DNA from: Celeribacter ethanolicus
GTDB taxonomy: Bacteria > Pseudomonadota > Alphaproteobacteria > Rhodobacterales > Rhodobacteraceae
Length of the DNA stretch: 64,000 bases
Direction: 5' to 3'
Assembly (NCBI RefSeq): GCF_001550095.1
Contig: NZ_LRUC01000039.1
Span: forward strand, 1-64,000
Of this stretch, positions 17,571 to 26,311 are shown piece by piece (position 1 is the first letter of the stretch; each line of letters starts with the position of its first letter). The notes under the pieces were generated by a model. That model made no database searches, had not been told where the DNA came from, and saw only the letters and a list, made by a program, of their open reading frames with translations. A program made the position numbers and the translations under genes.

Positions 17571-18430
17571 TCTGCCCTGATCCGGTCGCGATGACGCGAA
17601 AGCCACAGCGCCGACATGTAAAGCGGCCCCACGTCCAACTGACCCGCGTCGCACATCTCCATCAGCCGCGCAAACGGGATCACATAGGACGCAATGTCCT
17701 CATGCTCGTGATCCAGCCCGCCGCCCCGTTTGGCGAGGCTCTCGGGCAGGTCCGCAATCCCCACATAAGAGGTCACATATTCGGTGATCGCGCCCGAGGA
17801 CGGGTAATATTCCGCCACCTTGTGAAGCGCCCCGATCGTGACACCCGCCTCTTCCTCCGCCTCGCGCCGCGCCGTCGCCTCCGGGCCTTCGCCGGTGTCG
17901 ATCCGCCCGGCAATCGGCTCCAGCATCCAGGGCCGAGCATCCCCGCGCGCATAGGGGCCGAAGCGGAACTGCTCGATCACCAGCACATGGTCGCGCACCG
18001 GATCATAGGGCAGCACCGTCGCCGCATCCGCCATGAGAAATCCCGCTCGGGTCATCACCTCGGAACTGCCGCCGTCGAACAACCGATGCGTCAGCACGCT
18101 GTCGTCGAGCGCAAAGAAATGCGAATAGGGAATCTCCCGGGACATCAGCGTCACATCGGCCCGCGACAGATCGGTCCGGCCTTCCGCCCTCGGACGTTCG
18201 CCCGCCGCTGCGGTCAGCCTTGCCCAGGCCCGGATGAAGATCGCGGAGCGCAGCGCCCGCAACTCCTCCACCTCGCGTTCGCCCTCGTAAAGCACCACCT
18301 CCTCGGCGGCAGCCGCGATCAGAGCCGGTGACAGGAACGGCTCATCGCCGTCGAGAACCGCCCGCAGGAACGCCACCTGATCCGAGTTGAACCGGGCTTT
18401 CAGCGGCGCAAAAACATCGCTTACGACCAT
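17558..18430 (-). CDS. trgB: NUDIX hydrolase, TrgB/ADP-ribose pyrophosphatase-like
   Basis: A 290-residue protein with a C-terminal NUDIX domain. The NUDIX box spans EPIAGRIDTGEGPEATARRE into AEEEAGV (G-X5-E-X7-REXXEE type), followed by YYPSSGAITEYVTSYVG as in ADP-ribose pyrophosphatases. The roughly 100-residue N-terminal part is not a recognised domain to me. It overlaps trgA by 10 bp; this gene pair corresponds to trgAB, reported in Rhodobacter sphaeroides as contributing to tellurite resistance. The direct biochemical role of TrgB in that trait is unknown; hydrolysis of nucleoside diphosphate derivatives is the family expectation. Confidence 0.82.
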   Translation of the reverse strand: MVVSDVFAPLKARFNSDQVAFLRAVLDGDEPFLSPALIAAAAEEVVLYEGEREVEELRALRSAIFIRAWARLTAAAGERPRAEGRTDLSRADVTLMSREIPYSHFFALDDSVLTHRLFDGGSSEVMTRAGFLMADAATVLPYDPVRDHVLVIEQFRFGPYARGDARPWMLEPIAGRIDTGEGPEATARREAEEEAGVTIGALHKVAEYYPSSGAITEYVTSYVGIADLPESLAKRGGGLDHEHEDIASYVIPFARLMEMCDAGQLDVGPLYMSALWLSRHRDRIRAEAGV

Positions 18431-18861
18431 TTGCGCGCCGCCTTCTCAGTGATCCAACCGCCAAAGAACCCGCCCGCGACCAATACGATGACAATGTCCC
18501 ATTTCAGCATCAACAAACCGTTGTCGCGCATCATGTCCACCATCGACATCAGCGCCTGCGTCGGGCCGCGATAATGCTTGTCGAGCGAGCGGTGGATCAT
18601 CATTTCGAAGGAGAAATAGAAGATCGCCCAGAATGTCAGGATGACCGAGGCAGAAAACCCGTAGCTCAGTGCCGCCGCCATCGTGTCGCCCGCGCGCCGC
18701 CCGAGAAAGACCCAGCCGGTCAACAGTCCGATGACCCCGGTGATATAGGAAAACAACCCGACTTGTGTGCCTTCCGGCAGGTAGGGGATCACCAATTCGG
18801 CGGCGAACCATGCCAAAAGGGCAAACCAGAGGGCTGCGACGAGTTTGGCGGCTGTGGGCAT
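18421..18861 (-). CDS. trgA: TrgA family membrane protein
   Basis: A 146-residue inner-membrane protein with about four hydrophobic segments: LVAALWFALLAWFAAELVI, FSYITGVIGLLTGWVFLG, SASVILTFWAIFYFSFEMM and WDIVIVLVAGGFFGGW. The arrangement and the overlap with a NUDIX gene identify it as TrgA, the partner in the tellurite-resistance-associated trgAB pair of Rhodobacter. No transport motif is visible. Translation of trgB is probably coupled through the 10-bp overlap. Confidence 0.85.
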   Translation of the reverse strand: MPTAAKLVAALWFALLAWFAAELVIPYLPEGTQVGLFSYITGVIGLLTGWVFLGRRAGDTMAAALSYGFSASVILTFWAIFYFSFEMMIHRSLDKHYRGPTQALMSMVDMMRDNGLLMLKWDIVIVLVAGGFFGGWITEKAARKWS

Positions 18862-18888
18862 CTGTGACCTGCTCTGAATTCTCGGGGT

Positions 18889-20115
18889 TCAGGCCCCCGG
18901 TCGTGTCATTGTAACCTGTGTTACGTCGCAGTTTCCCCCGTGAAACGCGGCGGCGCAAGAGGTCAGGTAAAAATTCCACATCCGGCGGAATCGCTCGTCG
19001 AAGCCAAGTGCGGCGACCCGCTCCCATTCGGCATTGAAGGTCTCGTGCCAGCGCCGGAGCGTCTGACTGTAGCTCTCGCCGAATTCCTTCGAGCCCCGGA
19101 AATGCAGTCCCGCGCTGTCGATCTGGTCCCGAAGCGCCGAGGGGCTGGGCAACATGCCGCCCGGAAAGATGTATTTCTGGATGAAATCGACGGATTTGCG
19201 GTAGCTTTCGAACCGCGCATCCGTGAGGGTGATGATCTGGAGCGTGGCATTGGCGCCCGGTTTCAGGCACTCGAAGAGCTTGCCGAAATAGGTCGGCCAG
19301 TATTTCTCCCCCACCGCTTCGAACATCTCGATGGAGGCAATGCCGTCATAGGCCCCCCGCTCGTCGCGGTAATCCTGCAATTTCAACTGCACTCGATCCG
19401 ACAGACCCGCCTTTTTGATCCGCTCGGCGGCGAATTTGAACTGCTCTTCGGAGATCGTCAGCCCGGTGACGCGCAAGCCGCGCTCGCCTGCCGCATATTC
19501 CGCGAACCCGCCCCAACCGCAGCCGATCTCCAACACATGATCGCCGTCCTTGACGCCCATTTCGTCAATCAGGGACGCATATTTCGCGCGCTGTGCCTGC
19601 TCCAAACTCTCCTGTCCGGTCTCGAACAGGGCCGAGGAATAGGTCATCGTGTCATCGAGCCAGAGGCTGTAGAACTCATTGCCGAGATCGTAGTGATAGG
19701 AAATATTCTTCTTGGCCTGTTTGCGCGTATTGGCGTTCATCCAGTGCCGCAGTCGCTCGAAAGCGCGCAGGAGCCCCATGCCGGGAAACCCGTCGTACAG
19801 CACGTCATTGCCCGCGTGCAGCAGATCGAGAAAATCCTGCAAATCCGGGCTCGACCAGCCACCCTCAATGTAGGAGTCACAGAACCCCAGATCGCCCTCG
19901 CGGATCAGCCGGGCAAAGACATCGTTCGAATGGATGTTGAGCGCCGAAACCGGCCCCGGCGCAGGGCCAGCCGCGCGAAACACCCGCCCGTCGGGCAGGA
20001 TGAAATCGAGCTGTCCGGCCGCCATGCTTTGCGCCATGGCAAAGACCTGCGGAAAATACCGGGGCAGATCGCCCTGCCCTTCGGTGCTGATCAAAACGGG
20101 TGCTGTCCCGGGCAT
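18889..20115 (-). CDS. cfa: Cyclopropane-fatty-acyl-phospholipid synthase
   Basis: SAM-dependent enzyme that modifies unsaturated acyl chains of membrane phospholipids. The 408-residue protein has the SAM-binding motif DHVLEIGCGWGGFAEYA (about 187-203), the family segments SYHYDLGNEFYSLWLDDTMTY-like (NISYHYDLGNEFY) and FIQKYIFPGGMLPS near the C-terminus. CAGGAGG stands before the ATG. It lies directly downstream of a photolyase gene. In R. sphaeroides a cfa-type gene and phrA are adjacent and induced by singlet oxygen through RpoE, so the same stress link is plausible here but is inference. Confidence 0.93.
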   Translation of the reverse strand: MPGTAPVLISTEGQGDLPRYFPQVFAMAQSMAAGQLDFILPDGRVFRAAGPAPGPVSALNIHSNDVFARLIREGDLGFCDSYIEGGWSSPDLQDFLDLLHAGNDVLYDGFPGMGLLRAFERLRHWMNANTRKQAKKNISYHYDLGNEFYSLWLDDTMTYSSALFETGQESLEQAQRAKYASLIDEMGVKDGDHVLEIGCGWGGFAEYAAGERGLRVTGLTISEEQFKFAAERIKKAGLSDRVQLKLQDYRDERGAYDGIASIEMFEAVGEKYWPTYFGKLFECLKPGANATLQIITLTDARFESYRKSVDFIQKYIFPGGMLPSPSALRDQIDSAGLHFRGSKEFGESYSQTLRRWHETFNAEWERVAALGFDERFRRMWNFYLTSCAAAFHGGNCDVTQVTMTRPGA

Positions 20116-20170
20116 ATCTGCGCCTCCTGACTGCCATATCAGCCCCAGAGTAACGCAAATCTCCGATCCG

Positions 20171-21565
20171 TCACCCCTTTAGCGTCTCATAAGCCAGAAG
20201 CGCGCGTTCCCGCCCGGACTTGAGCGAAATTGCTGGGGTCGCTGGTGCATCCTTGTGCAAAAGCGCCCATGATTTCGGCACGGCGTCGAAATAGGACAGC
20301 GCGGTTTGCGTCGGCTGCCCCGCGCCTTCGGCGATCCAGCGGCGCAGGTAGGTGCCGTCCGGGTCGAATTTCTCCGCCTGCCCGTCCGGGTTGAAAATCC
20401 TAAAATAGGGCGCGGCGTCCGGGCCACAGCCCGCCACCCATTGCCACCCCATGGCATTCGATGCCGGGTCCCAGTCGATCAGGCAATCCTCGAACCATTT
20501 GAGCCCCACTCGCCAGTCCGTCAGCAGATGTTTCGTCAGGTAAGAGGCCGCAATCATCCGGGCGCGGTTGTGCATCGTACCGGTCACGAACATTTCGCGC
20601 ATGGCGGCATCGACAAAGCTCACACCGGTGCGCCCGTGCCGCCAATTTTCTGCGTCCTCGTTGTCGCCCCGCCAGGGAAACGCGTCCCAGCCGTCACGGT
20701 GATTGCGCTCCGGCAAATCGGGTTCGTGGTATAAAAGATGATAGGCAAACTCACGCCACACGAGTTCCTTAAGAAAATGCTCCGCGCCCGCGGCCCCCTC
20801 TTCCATGGCATGAAGCCCCGCGTGCCAGATGGTCCGGGGCGAGATTTCACCATAGGTCAGGTTTTCCGACAGGCCCGAGCAAACCGGATCGGCGGGAAAA
20901 TCGCGCCGGGCCTTGTAGTCGCCCACATGAGTGTCGAGGAAGACGGAAAGCCGACGCTTTGCCGACGTTTCGCCGACATGGCAATAGGGCAAAACCACCG
21001 CCGCCCCCCGGCGCATTTCGGCCCCGAGAATCCAGTCTTCCAGAGCCTCGCTTTCGGGCGCCCCGGCCCATGTGACCTGCGGTGTTTTCACCGGCTGCCC
21101 CGCCCCGATCTCGCGCACGGCCTTCCAATAGGGCGTGTAGACCTTGTAATAGCCGCCGGTTTTCGTCGAGACCGTCCAGGGCTCGAACAAAAGATGCGCA
21201 TTTGAGGATTGTGCCTCGATACCGGTGTCTTTCAATGCCGATTTGACCTCGGTATCCCGCGCGATCGAGGCCTTGTCGTAAAGCCGGTTCCAGAAAACCG
21301 CCTCTGCGCCGGTCTCGGCAACGATCTGTTTTAAAACGTCTTTCGCAGACCCGGAGCGCAGAACAACCTGCCCGCCCTGAGCTTCGATGCGCTCCACGAG
21401 ATGCGCAAGGCCCAGCCCAAGTCGCCATTTCGGCGCAGCCCCCAGTCCGTCCACCGTCTCGTCCCGGATGAACACCGGCAGCACGTCGCCGCGCTCTGCC
21501 GCCACCACAAGCGCCGGGTTGTCCTCAAACCGAAAATCGCGCCGGATCCACCAAATCGCCGTCAT
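20171..21565 (-). CDS. phr: Deoxyribodipyrimidine photolyase
   Basis: Light-driven repair of cyclobutane pyrimidine dimers using FAD and an antenna pigment. The 464-residue protein begins AIWWIRRDFRFEDNPAL (antenna domain) and has the FAD-binding C-terminal signatures WREFAYHLLYHEP, RTGVSFVDAAMREM, HNRARMIAASYLTKHLL and DWDPASNAMGWQWVAGCG, all typical of class I CPD photolyases. The ATG at 21565 with AGGG just upstream is preferred to the one at 21577. It precedes cfa by about 55 bp and follows the ABC exporter gene by about 65 bp. A TGATCC hexamer overlapping the upstream stop (21627-21632, minus strand) resembles an RpoE -35 but lacks a convincing -10. Confidence 0.95.
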   Translation of the reverse strand: MTAIWWIRRDFRFEDNPALVVAAERGDVLPVFIRDETVDGLGAAPKWRLGLGLAHLVERIEAQGGQVVLRSGSAKDVLKQIVAETGAEAVFWNRLYDKASIARDTEVKSALKDTGIEAQSSNAHLLFEPWTVSTKTGGYYKVYTPYWKAVREIGAGQPVKTPQVTWAGAPESEALEDWILGAEMRRGAAVVLPYCHVGETSAKRRLSVFLDTHVGDYKARRDFPADPVCSGLSENLTYGEISPRTIWHAGLHAMEEGAAGAEHFLKELVWREFAYHLLYHEPDLPERNHRDGWDAFPWRGDNEDAENWRHGRTGVSFVDAAMREMFVTGTMHNRARMIAASYLTKHLLTDWRVGLKWFEDCLIDWDPASNAMGWQWVAGCGPDAAPYFRIFNPDGQAEKFDPDGTYLRRWIAEGAGQPTQTALSYFDAVPKSWALLHKDAPATPAISLKSGRERALLAYETLKG

Positions 21566-21629
21566 ACCCTGCCCCATATCAACATCTGCCGATGATATAG
21601 GGCATTTTCATTGCCGCGACAGAGGCGGA

Positions 21630-23459
21630 TCACGCCGCCGCCGCGTCGCGATCCTCGGCCTGCGCCGCCCACATCGCCGCATATTTGCCGCCCGCCTGCA
21701 AAAGCGCCTCATGGGTGCCGCGCTCGACCACATGGCCCGCTTCCAACACGACGATCTCGTCGCTGTCGGCAATGGTGGAGAGCCGGTGCGCGATGGTGAT
21801 CACCGTGCGGCCTTCGCCAGCGAGTTTGAGCGCGCCCAAGATGCCGCGTTCGGTCTGGGTGTCGAGCGCCGATGTGGCCTCATCGAGCAGAAGGATCGGC
21901 GGGTCCTTGAGCAGCGTGCGGGCAATGCCGACGCGTTGTTTCTCGCCGCCTGAGAGTTTCAGCCCGCGTTCGCCGACCTGTGTCTCATAGCCCTCCGGCA
22001 GACCCATGATGAAGTCGTGAATCTTGGCCTTTTTCGCCGCCTCAACGATCTCTTCATAGGACGCGCCGTCGCGCCCATAGCCGATGTTGTAGCGGATCGT
22101 GTCGTTGAACAGCACCGTATCCTGCGGCACCACGCCGATGGCGGCATGCAGGCTGTCCTGCGTCACATCGCGGAGGTCCTGCCCGTCGATCATCAGCCGC
22201 CCGCCGGTCACATCATAGAAGCGGAACAACAGCCGCCCGATGGTGGATTTGCCCGATCCGGAATGGCCGACGATGGCCAATGTGCGCCCCGCCGGCACTT
22301 CAAGATCGACGCCATGCAGGATCGGCCGCGCCGGATCGTAGGCGAATTCCACATGATCGAGGGTCACCGTCCCGCCCGTCACCTTGAGCGGCTGCGCACC
22401 CGGCGCGTCGACGATCTCGGCCGGTTGTTCGAGGAGGTAGAACATATCCTCCATATCGACGATGGACTGGCGGATGTTGCGATACATCGAGCCCAAGAAG
22501 TTCAAAGGCATGGTGATCTGGATCATATAGGCGTTGACCATGACGAAATCGCCGACGGTCAGCGTGCCGTTCTGAACCCCAAGCCCCGCCAGGACCATGA
22601 CCGCGATCAACCCGGAGGTGATCAGGAAGGTCTGGCCGAAGTTGAGAAAGGCGAGCGAGCGTTCGGTCTTGATCGCCGCCGTCTCATAGCCCGCCATAGC
22701 CTGATCGTAGCGCCGCGCTTCGCCGCCTTCGGCGTTGAAATATTTGACGGTTTCGAAGTTCAACAGGCTGTCGACGGCCTTCTGGTTGGCCTCCGTGTCC
22801 TGCTTGTTCATCTCGTAGCGGATTTTCACCCGCCATTCGGTGACCTTGAGGGTGAAGACCACATACGCCACGACCGTGACGGCCACGACGCCCATATACG
22901 TCCAGCCAAATGCCCCCCAGAGGATGATCAGTACCAGCCCGAGCTGAAAGATCAGGGGCGCGATGCCAAAGATCAGCACGTTCATCAGGAACGCGACGCC
23001 CTTCACCCCGCGCTCGATAATCCGGCTGAGGCCCCCGGTGCGTCGGGTCAGGTGGTAGCGCAGCGACAGCTTGTGGATGTGCTGGAAGGTCTGGAGCGCG
23101 ATGACCCGCAGCGCACCCTGCTCGACCGGCGAAAACACCGCCGCGCGGAGTTGCTGGAACCCCACCTCCATCATCCGCGCCACGCCATAAGCCACGGTCA
23201 GCCCGATCGCCCCCACGGCAACGAACCACGCCGCGTCCTGTGCCGTCTCGCCCGAGAGGCTGTCGACGGCGGCCTTGTAGAACCACGGCGTGGCCACGGC
23301 GGTCAGTTTGGCGATCACCAGCAGGACGACTGAAATCACCACCTTCACACGCACGGGCGTGTTGCCCCTGGGCCAGAGATAGGGCGCGACCTTGCGCAGA
23401 ACGAGCCAGCCGTTCTCGGGGTTTCGGTCGGTGGTGACGGAGGGACGCATACCTCTCAT
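21630..23459 (-). CDS. ABC exporter, ATM1/ABCB7-like
   Basis: A 609-residue half-transporter with an N-terminal six-helix membrane domain and a C-terminal ATPase, resembling the bacterial ATM1 group that exports glutathione or glutathione-metal/persulfide compounds. Seen motifs are Walker A GHSGSGKSTIGRLLFRFYD (about 391-409), signature LSGGEKQRVGIARTLL, Walker B LLDEATSALD and the membrane-domain segment RRTGGLSRIIERGVKG, which is characteristic of ATM1-like proteins. It probably works as a homodimer in the inner membrane. Start is ATG 23459 or 23450. Stand-alone; no iron-sulfur cluster genes nearby. Confidence 0.92.
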   Translation of the reverse strand: MRGMRPSVTTDRNPENGWLVLRKVAPYLWPRGNTPVRVKVVISVVLLVIAKLTAVATPWFYKAAVDSLSGETAQDAAWFVAVGAIGLTVAYGVARMMEVGFQQLRAAVFSPVEQGALRVIALQTFQHIHKLSLRYHLTRRTGGLSRIIERGVKGVAFLMNVLIFGIAPLIFQLGLVLIILWGAFGWTYMGVVAVTVVAYVVFTLKVTEWRVKIRYEMNKQDTEANQKAVDSLLNFETVKYFNAEGGEARRYDQAMAGYETAAIKTERSLAFLNFGQTFLITSGLIAVMVLAGLGVQNGTLTVGDFVMVNAYMIQITMPLNFLGSMYRNIRQSIVDMEDMFYLLEQPAEIVDAPGAQPLKVTGGTVTLDHVEFAYDPARPILHGVDLEVPAGRTLAIVGHSGSGKSTIGRLLFRFYDVTGGRLMIDGQDLRDVTQDSLHAAIGVVPQDTVLFNDTIRYNIGYGRDGASYEEIVEAAKKAKIHDFIMGLPEGYETQVGERGLKLSGGEKQRVGIARTLLKDPPILLLDEATSALDTQTERGILGALKLAGEGRTVITIAHRLSTIADSDEIVVLEAGHVVERGTHEALLQAGGKYAAMWAAQAEDRDAAAA

Positions 23460-23481
23460 GGCAACCTTTCGGGCTAGAGCG

Positions 23482-23517
23482 TTTCGGGAAAAACCTGAGA
23501 CACAGCTTTTCGCGAAA
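23482..23517. repeat. Intergenic inverted repeat, possibly dispersed
   Basis: TTTCGGGAAAA at 23482-23492 faces TTTTCGCGAAA at 23507-23517, an 11-bp inverted repeat with one mismatch. Motifs of this kind (GCGTTTCGGG...TTTCGCGAAAC) are commonly scattered between genes in alphaproteobacteria; only this copy is in the window. The rest of the 240-bp gap shows no gene. Confidence 0.4.
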
Positions 23518-23628
23518 CCTGTGGAACATCTGAATGTTGTGCGCGTTTCGAGTTATCTTTGTGCCTCAAGCCCAAATCGCAACACTTCAGATCGGAGTGA
23601 AGGGACGCCAAAATCGCGGAAAAGGCGT

Positions 23629-23649
23629 GGCAAGGCAAGAGGCCTTGCC
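23629..23649. terminator. Hairpin downstream of the LysM gene
   Basis: GGCAAGGC and GCCTTGCC form a perfect 8-bp stem with a 5-base loop, 50 bp past the end of the LysM gene on the minus strand. A TTTT follows about a dozen bases later rather than directly, so termination is plausible but not certain. Confidence 0.4.
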
Positions 23650-23696
23650 CGCATACCCCTCTGGCGCTTTCTGCGCAATCTCAGAACCGGGGCGGA

Positions 23697-24938
23697 TCAC
23701 TCCTCGGGCAGTTGGAAAATCTGCCCCGGATAGATCAGGTCGGGATTGCGGATCTGGTCACGGTTGGCGTCGAACACCCGCACATAAAGGAACCCGTCGC
23801 CATAGCGTGTCGAAGCGATGCCCCAAAGCGTGTTGCCCGGCTGCACGGTGACGGAGGCGATGCGCGATGCGGGCGGCGTCACTTCTGGAACCTCCACGGT
23901 TTCGGCAACGCCCGTCTCTTGACGCGGTTCGGCCTCGGCCGTCTCTCCCGCGATCTGCGCCAGCAACGCCACCTCCTCGCGATGGAACGGGATTTCCGCC
24001 CGGCTCACCACCGCGCCCCAGGCGTCCACCTGATCGGCGCGCAGGGCATAGCGCCCGGCGGCCACATCCTTGAGTTCCGTGCGCCATTGTCCGTCTTTGC
24101 CAATCTGCGTGCGTGCAATAAGCGCCTGATCGAGATAGAGCCGCAGCGCCGCGCCCGGCTCAGCCCGCCCCGAGACGAAGACTCGCCCCTCGGGATCGTA
24201 GCTCACCGCGTCGATATGCAATGTACCGGGAGCCGTGCCGTCCTGTTGCAGCACCTTGACGCCTTCGTCATCGGCCATCAGCACCGTTGGCGCGATGGGC
24301 GAAACCACGTTGCCGTTGCCGTCGAGAATTTTCTGCGCGATGGAAGTGCCCGCCCCGGAGGCGGCCAGAGGGGCACCGCCCGCAGTTTCGATCGCCTCGG
24401 CCCCGACCTCGTCGGGCACCTCGTCCGGCGAGGTCGCGTCCGGCCGCTGCTGTGCCTCTGCCACCACCGTTTCGGCGGGGCTGGCCGGTGCGACGATCAC
24501 GCTTTCGGCACTCGCCAAAGCGCCCGCGCCCGTACCGCTCACCAATTGCATTTCGCGTGCCGTCCCGGAGGCGTCGAGCCCGAACAGGGCCACGAATTCG
24601 CCTCGCTCATTGGCCTCTGCGCTGGCGACTTCGGTGCCATCGACGAGGATATGCACCTCCGTGCCCGGCTCGGCCTGTCCGGCCACGGTGGCAAGCCCGT
24701 CGGGCGGAATGCGCACGAGATCGAAGCGCGGCAGAATCTGCGCCGGGGTCGGCACGGCTTCGGCGCTCTCAATCGTCCCGTTGTCTCCGGTCGCAGGCTC
24801 TGGAACCGCCGCCACCGGCTGAGGCAAAGCCTCCTCCTCCATCGGACGCCCGAGATAGAGCACGGCCCCGATCGCCGCGACCAGCACCGCAGCCCCGACA
24901 CCGGCCGCCGGCATCATCCATGCATTCTGTTTCGCCAT
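23697..24938 (-). CDS. LysM-domain envelope protein
   Basis: A 413-residue protein anchored by one N-terminal membrane helix (AAGVGAAVLVAAIGAVLYLG, about 10-29), with a long periplasmic region rich in Ala, Glu and Pro, two or three Ig-like/bacterial adhesion-type repeats (for example GLATVAGQAEPGTEVHILVDG and RVFVSGRAEPGAALRLYLDQ, similar to each other), and a C-terminal LysM motif (VQPGNTLWGIASTRYGDG to PDLIYPGQIFQLP). LysM binds peptidoglycan, so a structural or scaffolding role in the periplasm is likely. ATG 24938 is chosen for the GGGGG run upstream. Known in Rhodobacterales only as a LysM protein of unknown role. Confidence 0.85.
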   Translation of the reverse strand: MAKQNAWMMPAAGVGAAVLVAAIGAVLYLGRPMEEEALPQPVAAVPEPATGDNGTIESAEAVPTPAQILPRFDLVRIPPDGLATVAGQAEPGTEVHILVDGTEVASAEANERGEFVALFGLDASGTAREMQLVSGTGAGALASAESVIVAPASPAETVVAEAQQRPDATSPDEVPDEVGAEAIETAGGAPLAASGAGTSIAQKILDGNGNVVSPIAPTVLMADDEGVKVLQQDGTAPGTLHIDAVSYDPEGRVFVSGRAEPGAALRLYLDQALIARTQIGKDGQWRTELKDVAAGRYALRADQVDAWGAVVSRAEIPFHREEVALLAQIAGETAEAEPRQETGVAETVEVPEVTPPASRIASVTVQPGNTLWGIASTRYGDGFLYVRVFDANRDQIRNPDLIYPGQIFQLPEE

Positions 24939-25101
24939 GTTCGGCACATCCCCCTGATGGTCCGGCCCTGTCGCACGACCGTCACCCCCCGAGATTGAGA
25001 CACGGATCAGGGCTGCGAGATCAAGGCTTGAGACAACCTAGCAAGGGGGCTAACAAGGGTCAAAGACTTCCTTTTTTCAAACCCGTCGCAAAGGGACCGC
25101 C

Positions 25102-25683
25102 ATGTCATCCCAACCCGTTTCCTCCTTGTTTTCGATCTGTGTCTTCTGTGGCTCGCGCCCCGGAGGCAAGCCCGAATACGAGGCGGCGGCGACAGAGGTC
25201 GGAGAGATGATCGCGGACGAAGGCTGGCGGCTGGTCTATGGCGCGGGCGATGTCGGGTTGATGGGCGCCGTGGCGCGGGCGGCACAGGCCAAGGGGGCGG
25301 CGACCTTTGGTGTGATCCCGACCCATCTTCTGCCGAAAGAGGTCGGCAAACGCGATCTCACCACCTTCATCGTCACCGAGAACATGCATGAGCGCAAAAA
25401 GGTCATGTTCATGAATTGCGACGCCATCGTGGTGCTGCCGGGCGGCGCCGGTTCGCTCGACGAATTCTTCGAGGTGCTGACCTGGAAACAGATCGGATTG
25501 CATGACAAGCCGATCTTCCTCCTGTCGACCGAAGGCTACTGGAAACCGCTTGAGGCGCTGATCGAACATGTGATCGACGAAGGCTTCGCGCCGCTTTCCA
25601 CCGCGCAATATTACGAGACGGTGCAGACGGTCGGCGAACTGGCCGAAGCTTTGCGCACCGCGCGGACCGATGCAGGTCATTGA
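25102..25683 (+). CDS. LOG family protein (TIGR00730)
   Basis: A 193-residue Rossmann-fold protein of the LOG family; characterised members are cytokinin riboside 5'-monophosphate phosphoribohydrolases, releasing a base from a nucleotide. The signature motifs are ICVFCGSRPGG (about 11-21), YGAGDVGLMGAVARA, and the catalytic LPGGAGSLDEFFEVLTW (PGGXGSXXE type, about 113-129). In bacteria without cytokinin metabolism the actual substrate is likely a purine nucleotide. It overlaps the downstream pentapeptide gene by 14 bp. Confidence 0.92.
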   Translation: MSSQPVSSLFSICVFCGSRPGGKPEYEAAATEVGEMIADEGWRLVYGAGDVGLMGAVARAAQAKGAATFGVIPTHLLPKEVGKRDLTTFIVTENMHERKKVMFMNCDAIVVLPGGAGSLDEFFEVLTWKQIGLHDKPIFLLSTEGYWKPLEALIEHVIDEGFAPLSTAQYYETVQTVGELAEALRTARTDAGH

Positions 25684-26311
25684 CGACATCGCGGCGCTGA
25701 ACGGGACGGATGTCCTCTCCTGCCGTTTCGAAGGGCGAAACTTCGACGGGATGGACCTGTCGGACTATAGATTCGAGCTCTGCGAATTCCAGTCCTGCAG
25801 CTTCACTGGCGCAACGCTGGAAGACACCAGTTTCATCAAATGCAAGGCGATTCAGGCCGATTTCAGCTACGCCCGTCTCTCAGAGGCCCGGTTCGAGGGT
25901 TGCAACCTCTCGCTGTCACGCTGGGTCGGCAGCGATATTTCCGATGCGATCTTTCGCGATTGCAAGCTGACCGGCGCGGAGTTCCGGGACGCCCGCGCCC
26001 TCGGGGTCGACTTCAACGGCTCGGTGCTCGCGGGCGCCTATCTGCGGCAGATGAATTTCCGCAAATGCCAGCTCGAGCAGATCGACCTCAGCGAAGCCGA
26101 TCTCGCGGGCTGCGATTTCCGGGAGGCCACGTTCGAACGCTGCCGGATGCAGGCGGCCCATCTCGCAACCGCCAGGTTCGAGGGCGCCGATTTGCGGCAG
26201 GCCGATCTGGGACCGCTGAGTTTTGCGAGTGCCGCCTGTTTCAAGGGCGCGATCATCTCGAAGGCGCAGGCAACCGAATTGCTTCGCGGTCTGGGCGTGA
26301 CGGTTCTCTAG
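25670..26311 (+). CDS. Pentapeptide-repeat protein
   Basis: A 213-residue protein made mostly of A(D/N)LXX-type pentapeptides (ADFSYARLSEARFEGCNL, AYLRQMNFRKCQLEQIDL, ADLAGCDFREATF), expected to fold as a right-handed quadrilateral beta-helix. Some relatives mimic DNA and protect gyrase, but most have no known role; nothing here allows a choice. No signal peptide. The start overlaps the LOG gene by 14 bp, suggesting coupling. Its TAG stop interlocks with the TAG of the convergent rarD gene in a shared CTAG. Confidence 0.88.
   Translation: MQVIDDIAALNGTDVLSCRFEGRNFDGMDLSDYRFELCEFQSCSFTGATLEDTSFIKCKAIQADFSYARLSEARFEGCNLSLSRWVGSDISDAIFRDCKLTGAEFRDARALGVDFNGSVLAGAYLRQMNFRKCQLEQIDLSEADLAGCDFREATFERCRMQAAHLATARFEGADLRQADLGPLSFASAACFKGAIISKAQATELLRGLGVTVL

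Noticed and set aside
21627-21650. Complete RpoE promoter before the photolyase gene
   Set aside because: Only the TGATCC hexamer is present; the spacing-matched -10 reads TGAAAA rather than a recognised form, so it is mentioned only as a hint.
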